Assembly: GCF_018143015.1 (NCBI RefSeq)
Contig: NC_054746.1
Coordinates: forward strand, 19,854,464 to 19,918,463
DNA length: 64,000 bases
Direction: 5' to 3'
Source: Lytechinus variegatus
Lineage: Eukaryota > Echinodermata > Echinoidea > Temnopleuroida > Toxopneustidae
In this document: piece after piece, positions 39,301 to 48,940 of the stretch
Layout: every line of letters starts with the position of its first letter
Numbering within the stretch: the first letter of the stretch is position 1
Notes under the pieces: model-generated
What the model was told of the DNA's origin: nothing
The model's database searches: none
The model's input: the letters and a program-made list of their open reading frames with translations, nothing else
Translations under genes and position numbers: made by a program

Positions 39301-40581
39301 CCCCGTCATTTAATCTCCACGTGACGTTGTGATAGACCGTCGAATTAGCAAAAATAAATAGTGGCAAATTTGTTTGTTTTCTTTATCAATGGTGGTATCG
39401 TCATCAAGGATAGTCTTTTTACTTGACATTTGAATAAGAACTACACAGAAAAATTCTGGAAAAACGGTTTAAGAAATCGACCCTTTTTCATGAATTTAAT
39501 TTCTAATACTCAAATTGAACATAACATCATCGTCATTATCATCACCACCATCACGTACGTTGCCAACGTCATCATTATGATAATATCATACACCACTAAC
39601 ATCATCATCACAACATACATGATTTCATCATGATCACAACAACCAAATCAACGCATGCAATACCCATCATCGACATCATCATCACCATCATCATCAACAT
39701 CATCATGATCATCAACATCATCGCGATGATGATCATCAACATCAATATCATCATCATCACCATCATCATCATTATCATCGTCATCATCATCATCATAATC
39801 ATCATCCTTATCATCGTCATCATCATCATCTCCATCATCATCATTATCATCGTCATCATCATTATCTTCATCCAAATAACCTCCACCATCGTCATCAACC
39901 TAACTCAACATTTTATCTTCACTATGCACAATCTTATAGCCACTACAATTAATACCGTGTAATATCCAACGATATCACAGCTGTCACATTAGCATGATGC
40001 CCTCCTTATGATATCCAGGGAGGGTAAATTATCCATGAATAATACATTGGCAGGCTAAAAACATCATCGCCTCAATCTATCTCAATTTCGCATTATGCAT
40101 CTCGCTACACACATGCGCACAGTGCAGACACTGTTTTCGGGATGATGAAATCGCGAATATATTGCGACAACGTGTTGAGACTATTTTACAAACGAAATTT
40201 GTACGTAGGGCCCTTTATAAATAATATTTGTTTCGGAGAGCTGTTTAGATATTTATATCTATATATATGCCATATATATATATATATATGTATTCCATAC
40301 TTGACTTTGTAATTGTGAATAATATTGCTATGATCGCATAGATTAAGTGTTAACTTTTGTCCATTTTATCAAAATTGAATCGGATAATAATTTGCGACTT
40401 TGATATGAAGGGTACGTCAATGATGTTACTTACCTAATGCGAAATCAGATATTGTATATTCGGCCTGTAATTTGACAAAGATGACTCCAAAACTGCTCAG
40501 AATACCCGTGACTGGTAATATGAGAAGGAAGGTTGCAAATGTGATCAACCAACCCCAAGAATTCTTCAAACAGCAACACAT
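21349..40581 (-). CDS. SLC16-like (monocarboxylate transporter family) membrane transporter
   Basis: Six coding exons: 40434-40581, 26146-26442, 24950-25803, 24295-24520, 23583-23726 and 21349-21653. All introns are GT-AG and the joined frame gives 657 residues. An in-frame TGA precedes the first ATG. The fold is a twelve-helix major facilitator: TM1 near residues 9-36 (NSWGWLITF), TM2-4 in exon 2 (GWIGS, RFGHRKV), TM5-6 in exon 3 (SLALNPAVEIL, FGWRKT), a 210-residue cytosolic loop, TM7 near 411-431, TM8-12 after it. TM8 has Asp458 and Arg462 in DMLGR, matching the Asp/Arg pair essential in MCT1. The lysine of MCT1 TM1 (Lys38) aligns with Ser29. The loop holds an acidic cluster and eight Arg-(Arg/Lys)-x-Ser sites; the tail adds LRRLS (Ser622) and a coiled-coil-like end. 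Family call firm, substrate unknown. Confidence 0.93.
21654..23582 (-). other. intron 5 of the SLC16-like gene
   Basis: Bounded by a gtaaga donor at 23582 and an ag acceptor at 21654 on the - strand. Contents are AT-rich and without recognised elements, apart from a small direct duplication of GGAGGTGTGTC near 22712-22743. Confidence 0.8.
28183..28343. mobile_element. short element with TTTCATGAAAC ends
   Basis: The left end is GGGCCGTTTCATGAAAC; the right end, reversed, is GGACCTGGTTCATGAAAC. Between them is a short palindrome around ATCAATGATCATTGAT (28263-28278). This looks like a small non-autonomous inverted-repeat element. A related half-end TTTCATGAACCCGGTC occurs near 29327. The terminal match is imperfect. 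Confidence 0.45.
29832..30232. repeat. tandem duplication, period about 220 bp
   Basis: The word TAGGGTAACATTCCACATGA begins at 29831 and again at 30051. Each is followed by ATCATGATCATGC, TTACGTACACAGCATG, CATTTTCATGTATTG, GTTCTGTTCGAACT and TATTTTAAGAACATCTT. The copies differ by small indels, so the duplication is not recent. It lies within intron 1 of the transporter. No coding content. Confidence 0.75.
32193..33110. mobile_element. 918-bp foldback element built of 53-bp repeats
   Basis: A near-perfect palindrome centred at 32651/32652. Both ends read CTATGGAAGCTTAAAAGTGC inward. Each arm continues through GAGATAATTATCTCGGGAAG into seven tandem units spaced exactly 53 bp apart. The GATCCTGGATC or GATCCCGGATC core has its CC at 32281, 32334, 32387, 32440, 32493, 32546 and 32599; mirrored cores occur at 32700 to 33018. 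A 4-bp direct repeat TCAA flanks it (32189-32192, 33111-33114). No protein coding. A truncated relative lies at 48641-48940. It is most simply a non-autonomous foldback DNA transposon; its superfamily is not clear from TCAA alone. Confidence 0.85.
33319..33342. repeat. 24-bp perfect palindrome ACCATGGACCCT/AGGGTCCATGGT
   Basis: Perfect dyad with no loop, centred at 33330/33331. The half-site word CATGGACC recurs in hairpins at 41781-41803 and 45350-45374 and as a half-site at 52271. Downstream at 33540-33670 the words GGTCAAACCATGGAGC and CTCTATGGTC repeat several times. Confidence 0.75.
33540..33670. repeat. degenerate direct repeats of GGTCAAACCATGGAGCTAAC
   Basis: GGTCAAACCATGGAGCTAAC occurs twice in tandem, then shortened forms (ATGGTCAAACCAAGGAG, ATGGTCGAACCATG, ATGGTCAAACAC). 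The spacing is irregular. Each contains short dyads on CCATGG or CAAGGAG. No function proposed. Confidence 0.6.
35035..35072. repeat. hairpin with 10-bp GGGGTGCTGC stem
   Basis: GGGGTGCTGC at 35035-35044 pairs with GCAGCACCCC at 35063-35072. Further GGGGTGCTG and CAGCACCCC words at about 34941, 35090 and 35099 suggest this is part of a dispersed repeat. It lies in intron 1 of the transporter. Confidence 0.55.
39524..39899. repeat. (ATC)n-rich microsatellite
   Basis: About 375 bp dominated by ATC/CAT triplets with interspersed CGTC and AACATC. It produces poly-Ile, poly-Met and poly-Asp frames on both strands, which are not genes. It lies about 530 bp from the first coding exon of the transporter, within intron 1. 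Confidence 0.85.
40253..40289. repeat. (AT)n microsatellite
   Basis: Two AT runs separated by GCC, the longer about 20 bp, close to the intron 1 donor of the transporter gene. Confidence 0.8.
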
Positions 40582-41100
40582 TTTGGTTTCGTTTGCTGCT
40601 CGTCTGCGATGGAAATAACGAATCGGCTGATATAACTGTCGACCAACATCGGCACGTATTCCAAAAAGGGTATCTCAGTGATCTGGGTTTAAGTGAAATC
40701 AGAAGATGTTTGACAGACCTAAAATCCTGATAGCAATATATTTCAGCTCAAGCAACAAAGAAAACACGGTTTCTTGAAGGCGAGCCAGCGCCGGACTTCT
40801 CGGTACACTCCTCGCTTCAGCACGATGCGTGTATGTATGTCGCAACATCGAGCGATCAGCTGGCTGGCAATCAGCTGTTTCGCCTATTGTCAACGCCTAC
40901 AAACACACACAATTGCGCATAACTAATCAGGGGGATTATGACGTTTCAGGTCACGCGCCATCATCTAGCCAATCATTGGGCTCGTAAGCACAAGACGCAT
41001 CCAGGCCTGCCTGAAATTAAAGAGCTTCTGTCGCCTGTCGCTAGGGTTTTATGGTGAGCTCGGTGAGCTGAGCTGAAACTCTGAAGTGCAAAGATACTGA
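40582..41100 (-). promoter_or_regulatory. 5' UTR and likely promoter of the SLC16-like gene
   Basis: Upstream of the ATG (context AAACCAAAATG) this interval is richer in CpG than the surrounding DNA. It contains an inverted CCAAT-type word, TGATTGGCT, near 40970 on the - strand and tandem GGTGAGCTCGGTGAGCTGAG words near 41053. No TATA box was recognised. An upstream non-coding exon cannot be excluded. Promoter assignment is by position and composition only. Confidence 0.35.
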
Positions 41101-42305
41101 CTACGACCAGTTTGTTGACGTTTTTTCCTCATCGGATTAAAGGCCATGGTTTACATTGTCCAAAAAATATGCGGGCAAACGCGTCAGCTGTGACAATGCG
41201 AAGTTAGAACACAACAAAAGTCGGACAAGAAACAAAAATAAATAGCAAAATATTATGGGCAAGGGCGGATCCATGTTTTACCAGAAAAGGGGGGGGGGGG
41301 GGGGCAGTTTTCTGATATGCAACCACCACCATTGAAAGCATTTTCCCATAAGAAAATGTCACACATAACAATAAATTCCTCACCCCCCCCCCCCCGTCCT
41401 CCATCCGCTCCTTGTATCGCAATTAGTGATTAAAAAAAAAGCTATCACCTTATTGTTAAATAAAGCATCCAACTACGAGGCCTGAATTGCACGCACCAAT
41501 GACAAGTTTTGATGTTTTTTTTTCTCATCGAAAATATTGTATACTTTTATGTGCAGGGCCATGATACTTATTTTTTCCGTCCCATTATATACTCTGTCAC
41601 GAGATCATGTTTCTATTTTTCAATAATCATATTGTTATCCAGGTACAAGGTGGAAGCCAAAGAAATATTATGATCAGCAGTGAGGAACAATGGCTATGCT
41701 TTTCTCCTTTCATTTTTATTTTCCATAGAACGAAGATGCCCTTTGGACCTCTGGTGTTTGTGCTTTGCCTCAAGTTATAGCATGGACCTATACTAGGTCC
41801 ATGGTTATATAGAAAGGACCTATAATTTATATGGCTACATGTATATAGGCTGGTCACTAAACATGCAGGCAATGGCGGTACCGTGGGTTGTATTTAATAG
41901 GCCTATATTAAAACACAATGTATATCCATACCTGTACCAATAACAACCTACAATTCCAGAGGCCTATACATTTTGCGATAGTCGATCTTCTCAACTGCGC
42001 TGCATGGTAATTTTTGTTTAAAGTGAACATCATGAAAACAGTGTGTGGAAATGGCATAGTATTCAGATAAAATGACCCTCATTTAGTATCATCAGTCACA
42101 AGACCTGCATGTAAAGTTATCCTTGGAAAACTGGATTTGCATCAAAAGAGTCCTCGTTATACACTGCAGAGAGGGTCTATGATGAAAAATAAATGAAACC
42201 AGTATTAATTGGTTTGGAAGACTGCTCCTGCATAATTAAAGAAAAGCGTCGCTAAGGCGAGCACATAATACGCCCGCGTGCAACGTGAAGGAAGGTGGCG
42301 ACGTC
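41101..42305. other. intergenic, no gene seen
   Basis: AT-rich with a G run near 41290, a C run near 41384, and a hairpin at 41781-41803. No exon supported. Confidence 0.5.
41781..41803. repeat. hairpin CATGGACCTA-TAC-TAGGTCCATG
   Basis: Two perfect 10-bp arms around a 3-base loop, sharing CATGGACC with the palindrome at 33319-33342 and the hairpin at 45350-45374. Confidence 0.7.
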
Positions 42306-42630
42306 ACCTTTGACCTTCTGACCTCAAAATAAAAAAAATCCTGGGATCTATACAAGTATCATACATACCAAATTACATGATCCTAGGTTAAGTTAAACTA
42401 AAATTATTGCGTTTACAAGGACTTCAGACGGGTAAGATGAAAACATGTCACTGTGATCTTTACCTTTGACCTTTTGACCTAAAAATCAATAGGCTTTCAG
42501 GGATCCATGCTAGTATCATACACACCAAATTACATGATCCAAAGTTAAGTTAAACTGAAATTATCGCGTTTACAAAGACTGCATACTTCGGGGAGAAGGG
42601 TAAGATGAAAACATGTCACTGTGGCTTTGG
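42306..42630. repeat. two-unit tandem repeat, about 156-bp period
   Basis: ACCTTTGACCTTCTGACCT at 42306 recurs as ACCTTTGACCTTTTGACCT at 42462. Both are followed by GTATCATACA, CAAATTACATGATCC, AGTTAAACT and ATGAAAACATGTCACTGTG. Similar tandem core repeats occur in rolling-circle-type non-autonomous elements of marine invertebrates. I make that link from memory, and only as a possibility. No gene. Confidence 0.7.
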
Positions 42631-42841
42631 GGGCATGGGGTGCACGTGCCCCCCCCCCCATCGGCTGGCAAAAAATGGGGGGAATGGAGAAAATGAGGGA
42701 TAATGGAAGAGAAACGTAGTGGGAATGAAGAAATTATTGTTCATTTTAATGTTATATTACATAAGAAACATTTTTTCATGATCTTTATGAAACATAATTT
42801 GCTCAGGAACCTGGTACTCGCATAGTCTGTACAGCGCGTCC

Positions 42842-43882
42842 CAAAAAAAATGTCCCTCTGACATAGGACTGAATTAATTCTAAAATGTGGTAGGATTCTC
42901 AAATAAATGTTCATGAGTAGAAAGTTCATTTCATGTTCTAACTTTTATGAAAATTTCATTGGTCGCGCTTCGGCGGTTTTGAATACACACTAAGTTACGT
43001 AACAATGGTGCATTTTAGCTCATTCCAAGTTTGCAGCATTGATGCATTTCTTCATTGTCTAAGGCATGTTAAGCCCCATTCTTACATCCATGATCTGAGC
43101 AGGGATTATTCCCTAATCATATCTAGGCTCATCAAATCATAAACTTGAGCATGTTCAGAAGGACAAGAAACATAAATTAAGTTTGTTTGATGATGCACCA
43201 ACTTGAAAGAAAATATGAATGATGGATGAGTAAAATAAGATGAAAAAGGGGGAATCAACAAATTAATCACCCTTTGCGAAAAGGAACTATACCAAAGAAA
43301 TTTTGACTTTTTCTTTTAAAAAGTTACACAGAATTATTGAACTTGACCTCAGTAGCTAATTAACTAAAAAAAAAGTAATGAAAACAAAAATGCAGTATTG
43401 TTTTAATTATGCATGAAACAGACATGACCCGTTGCCTCAATCATTGTGCATCTCCAGTTTATCAAACATGAAGTGAACTGTCAAATACTGTTTTTGCCCT
43501 TCTGAACATGCTCAAGATTGTGATTTGATGAGCCCAGTTAGATCATGGAGATTTTCCTGGTCAGATCAGGGAATTCCTTGGTCAGAACAAGGAGATAGAG
43601 GTGATATCTCCTTGGTCAGAGTGGTCAAAAAGGGTTGAAATGCAAGAAAGTGCAGAACACAAAGCAGTGTTGCATGCATATAAACTTGGAATGGGTTGAA
43701 AAGCACCACTGTTACATAATAGGCTGTGTATTCAAAACCACTGAAGTGAGACCAATGAAATTTTTATAGAAGTTAGAACATGAGATGGGCTTCCTATATC
43801 CATACATTTCATTGATAGTAATTTTTATTTTTGGAAGTTATTAAGCCGCATATCAGAGGGACATTTTTTTTGGGACGCGCTG
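42842..43882. mobile_element. 1.04-kb foldback element with TA target duplication
   Basis: Both ends read CAGCGCGTCCCAAAAAAAAT inward then GTCCCTCTGA, and TA flanks each side (42840-42841, 43883-43884), as for Tc1/mariner-type insertions. The inverted arms are long: AAATTTCATTGGTC, GGTTTTGAATACACA and CATTCCAAGTTT recur in the other arm. So does the inner pair CTCATCAAATCA / TGATTTGATGAG (43130 and 43520 regions). The ends match almost perfectly but the arms have diverged. No transposase frame is present, so it is non-autonomous. Confidence 0.8.
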
Positions 43883-43884
43883 TA

Positions 43885-45349
43885 TAACGAGATCCTGTTG
43901 TACTAACACCTCCCGTTTTCAAGTCAATATACACCAAATATATTTCCTCGCACTTCGAGTTATTGTTTTATGTAGTGACATGTGCTTCTTTTTCATTACT
44001 ACTTGAATAGATTGCGCCATTTTAAGGTCTTCATATGAAACATTTCCCGGGAACATTTCCTGTCTATACTTACGTTTGCATGAGTGGATTGGTGAGATAT
44101 GTTTGCTCTTTAGATCAGTCCTTAAAATGCCCCCTTTTCTGATCTGAATATCAAATATTTTCGGCTCGCGCTTCGCTCTCGCATAATTTGGTTAGTGAGA
44201 TAAATATCTGTTTAATGGCACTGTCCTTGAAATGTCTCTATTAGGTCAGTATACCTGGCAACTGAGCGCGCTTCGCGCTGGTGCCCCCCTCCCATGCTAG
44301 TCTGCTGGGCAAACCCTTCACTCGAAATAAGGGTCTGAATGTGCAGCCTACTCATGCCTTGTGTACTGAAGGCTCTCTCGTATTGGAACAGCAAGTTTTG
44401 TATGTGCTAGTCTTTGCGTGGAGGCACACTTGTTGATCAAAGTTCCAATCAGGGTCTATGCCTGCAGACTACCCCCATGCCGTGACCCACGGTACGCCAC
44501 TGTACTGACGGTAATAGTCATGGGGATTGAAATGAATAAACTGTCACTCTGAGATTACCACAAGGAGATTAAATACATGTGCACCTCACGAATTTATCAC
44601 ATGAAAATTGTTTCTTCCCCCTTTTTTTCTACAAAAATATTGACAGATGTATGTTTGCTCCGACCGTGCTTGTCCTCATTCTAAATATTGCCAGCGCAAA
44701 TATAATTTCCTCAGAATTTACGAGGGACAACATTAAGACATGAATTTATTACGATACAAAGTGCGAGTCGTCTTGTTTTGCCAATGTGCGTTTTATGAGA
44801 ACATCAACATTAATGTCATTATAATTGGAAAATAAAGTATGTTGGTGACTCTAGAGATATATTACTAGTTTGCGTTATTAGTATACATCTCTATGGTTGG
44901 TGATAATCTCTTTTTTTTATTCTACCAGTTCACTAGTTCCACCCTTCAACCCACTTAGATATTGCTATCATAAAAATAAAAAAATAGGGTCGGGAAAATT
45001 GAATCAGTATTAGATGCGAGTGAGAATTAGTAGGTGTTATCTCGGTGGATCTTGGTACTCTAAATTTCCCTTTTTTGATAAAAACTATACTTCTATTTTC
45101 TACAGTTAAGATAAACGTGCTAAAAGAATAAACGGTCGTTTGCTCAAAATTGCTTTCCAAAAATGCGACAGTCCACCGAGTTTATTCTCAATTCATTCCT
45201 ACAACAAAAGAGATAGTAAAATATGACTTAAAAAGACTTAACTATTTTTAAACCACCATCAGCTTACTCTCAAAGAAAGGGGGAAGAAAATAATATGCAA
45301 ACGAATGTTTGTGCAGTACAGAACTAAATATAATATCACTCTATTGATG
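43885..45349. other. intergenic, no gene seen
   Basis: AT-rich, with repeat-like words such as GGCTCGCGCTTCGCTCTCGC (44163) and CGCGCTTCGCGCTGG (44267). No exon supported. Confidence 0.5.
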
Positions 45350-45374
45350 CATGGACCTTTGTGATAGGTCCATG
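45350..45374. repeat. hairpin CATGGACCT-loop-AGGTCCATG
   Basis: Perfect 9-bp arms (45350-45358 and 45366-45374) around a 7-base loop. Same half-site as the hairpins at 33319 and 41781. Confidence 0.65.
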
Positions 45375-45665
45375 ATTGATGTATATGTGAAGTTTTGAGG
45401 AACACTCACACAACAATGCTCGTGCTTTCTCACTCATTAGACCATTATACAAATAAACCGACTCTTATCTTCTAGGCCCTTTGTGAGAACAATAGCTGAC
45501 TCACATCACACTTGCTTCTTTTATCGCAACTTATTCATTCCATCTTTTATATTCATCCACTTGTACTTTAGTTGTGACTTCACAGGTTACTATTTAATTT
45601 AAAGGGAAATTCACCCTGACGTTAAACTGAATAAATGAATGCACAAAATTATCTTGCAAAAATCG

Positions 45666-45980
45666 TTCCGAAGCTTCGTTATTTCGAAGGTTCGGATATT
45701 CCGAAGGTTCGTAATTCTGAAGGTTCGTTAGTCCGAAAACTAAATGATTAACCAACCTTATTTCGTTTTCGGACTAACGAACCTTCGGAACGACGAACCT
45801 TATTTCGGTTTTGGATTAACGAACCTTCGGAACATCGAACCTTATTTCGTTTTCGGATTATCGAACCTTCGGAATAACGCCACAAATGTTCGGATTAACG
45901 AACCCTTTTACGTGTTTCGGAATTACGAACCTTCGGAATAAAGAACCTTCGAAATTATGAACCTTCGGAATTACGAAGTG
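45666..45980. mobile_element. foldback repeat of TTCGGAATAACGAACC words
   Basis: The left part carries words like CCGAAGGTTCGTTATT and the right part their complement, GAACCTTCGGAATAACG, so the array can fold on itself. On the + strand about ten degenerate copies of GAACCTTCGGAA or its reverse complement occur with spacing near 20-45 bp. The 65-codon frame with the repeating protein word PYFVFGLTNLRN is only a translation of the repeat. No coding or clear termini. Confidence 0.7.
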
Positions 45981-46323
45981 TAACAAAATCGTCAATAGTC
46001 TCCCATGAAAAGATATCTATGATTTTTAGAAGTTTTCCTTTTTCGATTAAAAATTATGTCTAATTATTTACCTGTGCATTAAAAAGAGAACGCTCATGCA
46101 CAACTTCCTTGGCGATTCTTTAAAAGAGAAAACCCCTCAACTTTCATCATAAACCATGAAAAATATTTTTAGGGAATTTATGATCCATATCATAATGGCA
46201 GTGTATGGGGAAATAGCTCGAAAGTGACGTCACAAAGTAAGAAGTTCCTAACTCTGTAGTCATTTGGTTTATATTCATGAAATGTTCATGTTTCTCTATT
46301 TTGCCTGCATGGTCTTATCGAAA

Positions 46324-46487
46324 CCAGGGCTCCGTAACACAAAGATTAGCGATCAATCGCTAAATGAACTGACAAATCAAGATCAATTTTACATGCGCAT
46401 TTGGTTCAAAATACTGACCAGGGACCAATCAGTGCGGTTCTTTCATATTTGTAATCCATCGCAAACCTTTGTGTTACGGAGCCCAGG
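46324..46487. mobile_element. 164-bp MITE-like element, 30-bp TIRs
   Basis: The left end CCAGGGCTCCGTAACACAAAG and the reversed right end CCTGGGCTCCGTAACACAAAG continue into GATTAGCGAT and GTTTGCGAT, with few mismatches. The interior is short and non-coding. No clear target duplication was found, so the superfamily is not assigned. Confidence 0.75.
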
Positions 46488-48640
46488 ATGGCCTTTCTCC
46501 AAAGTTTGTTTAAATATAAAGTTAAAATAACTTCCCGTAAGTGTACAATATCACCCCTATTGTTGGGGGTCCTTTTCGTTGAATCAATAATTAAGGAATC
46601 AATCGATCAATCAATTTCAGTACGTTGGTACAGCATTAAAAAAGTAAAACTTTCAAATTTACCAATGATAACAGAAAACAAATAACTAAAGTTTCACTAA
46701 TTGCTTTGGGCATATACTGACTTTAGCTAAAGAATGGAGCTATTGACATGTAAAATATCACACTAGCTGACTTATTTTGTGTGTGCGTTATACTGTTGTA
46801 TGATTTGTTTTACTGTTAATCTTTTGATTCATCCCTTAATTTCTGTTAAGCCTTGTTTGGTCTTCGAATGTTAAATCTCCCTATCACGGCATTCGATCAC
46901 TTATCAATGGTATTGTGACGTCACAATCTACATTTTCACCTCAAATAATTATGTTCGATTTTAAGCACTGTCGATAACAAAATTGACAGATATTCATCAA
47001 ATTTGCTTAACATCCACGTAACGAAAAAGTAGGACATAGTATCTCATCGACCTTTGATAAGAATAAATTTTCTTATTTTGCTCACAATCTCAAGTTTGTC
47101 AAGACGTTTCATGGTCTTTGTCCCCTTTATCACAATTCTAAAATCATTATACATACAGACTTTATCGCCTTGAAGTTTTGTGTAGCACTCTAAGTATGTA
47201 TTCAAGCAGGTCTGTACACAGAAACGCATATAACGTACATTTGGAATAAAAATCTAGACCCCGTGATATAATATAATTATGATCATGAACAGTGCACTTG
47301 ATGTTCATTTTAGGGCATCTTTTATTTGATTTGATATTTGAACTGTATCACGTGTCTCGCAGTGATCAAATACACCATTCTTAAGTCATTTTAAGGGGTA
47401 AACGATTTTGTGGTGTGTGTAGGCCCCAATTTCCATTTAAAAAATCGATTCGATTCTTATTTTACGGTTGGTGATCAATTACGCTTTGGAGTCACATATT
47501 GATAGATAATTATACAGTAATTATGCCCGTGTACCCCAAACTAAGATGATTTGAACAAAAAGAGAAAAATCAAACAAGAATAAAACAGAAAATATCATGA
47601 AAAGAAGATGTAGTATAAGGAATTTATAACAAAGGTTTTGCATAATCTACACACCACGGGTAATAGAGGTCCGATGGCGTCCCCCACTCACTTTTTCCCT
47701 TTTATTTTATTTTATGACATTCGATAATGTTTATTTGATATTAGTCCTCGGCTGAATCCTTTTGAGATAAAGCAATGGCGATTACACATTTTCAAGTGTA
47801 GTGATACCAATATAATGTATTAGAGCAGGAAAAAAATTAAGAAAGGTCATATTTCATATAGGCCTATATTATAGAATTGGATTTTGCACGTTCAATGTTA
47901 ATTGGTTCCTTTTCGTGCATAGTAACTGTGTTAGGCATGTGACTGTTTTCATGAAAATATTAAGCGAAACATAACTTTTTTACATTACACCCAAATTTGA
48001 TGAGAATATTTTTCTATCCGCTGGCTGGGGTACAGACTTGACCTGCAAGATCTGTTTAGATAAATTGTCTCCACCGAATGAATTAGACAATGAAATCATC
48101 ATTTTAAGTTATTATATACATCTACCCAACTAGGTATCACACATTTTAAATTAAAAAAAAAAAATAGCACGTTGCTTAAGCCTGTCACTCTAACAACTAG
48201 TTGTTAAAGCTTTTTTGTAATTATTTAGACTTTTTAAACAACTTGTTTAAAAAGTTTAAACAACGTGTTTAACATAAGCGCTTATACAGTGCAGCATGTC
48301 CATGGTATCAGTCAGTTATGTTTGCAGTTCATCATAATCAGAGGCGGCATCGGGTTATTGTTATACATGTATAGTGGAGGAGGCAAGATAACCTGTTTAA
48401 GTGTATTTATATTAATTTTTTTGTCATGAGGATAATTATCCATATTGTTGCAAGACCTAATATATTATATTCCTTACTTTCTTTTTTGCTTTTGTTGATA
48501 ACTTAAAAAATATATGGCCATATATGGAAAAATCCATGGCCATCTCCTGAGGCGCTTCATTCCCTGAATACAAGCCTTTCAGCATTCGATTTCTAGTGTG
48601 GTTATATAAACACAGAAAAAAAGAACAAGAAGTTTTTATT
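46488..48640. other. intergenic, no gene seen
   Basis: AT-rich sequence without long homopolymers. Reading frames are short and featureless. A run of AACAACTTGTT/AAACAACGTGTTT-type words near 48196-48271 is mildly repetitive. No exon supported. Confidence 0.5.
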
Positions 48641-48940
48641 ATGTCGACATCTTGTAGAAGAGATGATCAGATGACAAGATCCCGGATCTCGTCATGTCGA
48701 CATCCTTTAGAAGAGATGATCAGATGACAAGATCTTCGATCCATGATCATGTCATCTGATCATCTCTTCCACTGGATGTAGACATGTCGAGAGAGAAGAT
48801 CTTGTCATCTGATCATCTCTTCTAAAAAGATGTCGACATGACGAGATCCGGGATCTCGTCATTTAATTTTTTGCTATCATGATGTCGACTTCCCAAGATA
48901 ATCATCTCAACATCTCGGTGGCACTTTTAAGCTTCCATAG
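48641..48940. mobile_element. truncated copy of the 53-bp-unit foldback element
   Basis: The right end GCACTTTTAAGCTTCCATAG and the adjoining CTTCCCAAGATAATCATCTCAACATCTCGGTG match the right end of 32193-33110. Internal GATC-centred units are again 53 bp apart (682 to 735 of 48 kb). The outer left terminus is missing, and fewer units remain. The interior uses GATGATCAGATGAC where the larger copy has GATGATGAGATGAC, so the two copies have changed separately. Confidence 0.8.

Larger units (their letters stand above)
26443..40433 (-). other. 14-kb intron 1 of the SLC16-like gene
   Basis: Lies between the exon encoding TM1 and that encoding TM2, with a gtaagt donor at 40433-40428 and a ctgcag acceptor at 26443. 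Intron phase 1 on both sides restores Gly50. It contains an inverted-repeat element (28183-28343), a 220-bp tandem duplication (29832-30232), the 918-bp palindrome (32193-33110), short hairpins and an (ATC)n tract. Reading frames of 60-160 codons inside it show no domains and are rejected. Confidence 0.85.

Noticed and set aside
39608-39962. Overlapping frames encoding poly-Asp, poly-Met and poly-Ile
   Set aside because: All are translations of the (ATC)n microsatellite.
45744-45941. Frame with the repeating peptide word PYFVFGLTNLRN
   Set aside because: It follows the foldback nucleotide repeat exactly and has no splice context, so it is not a repeat protein gene.
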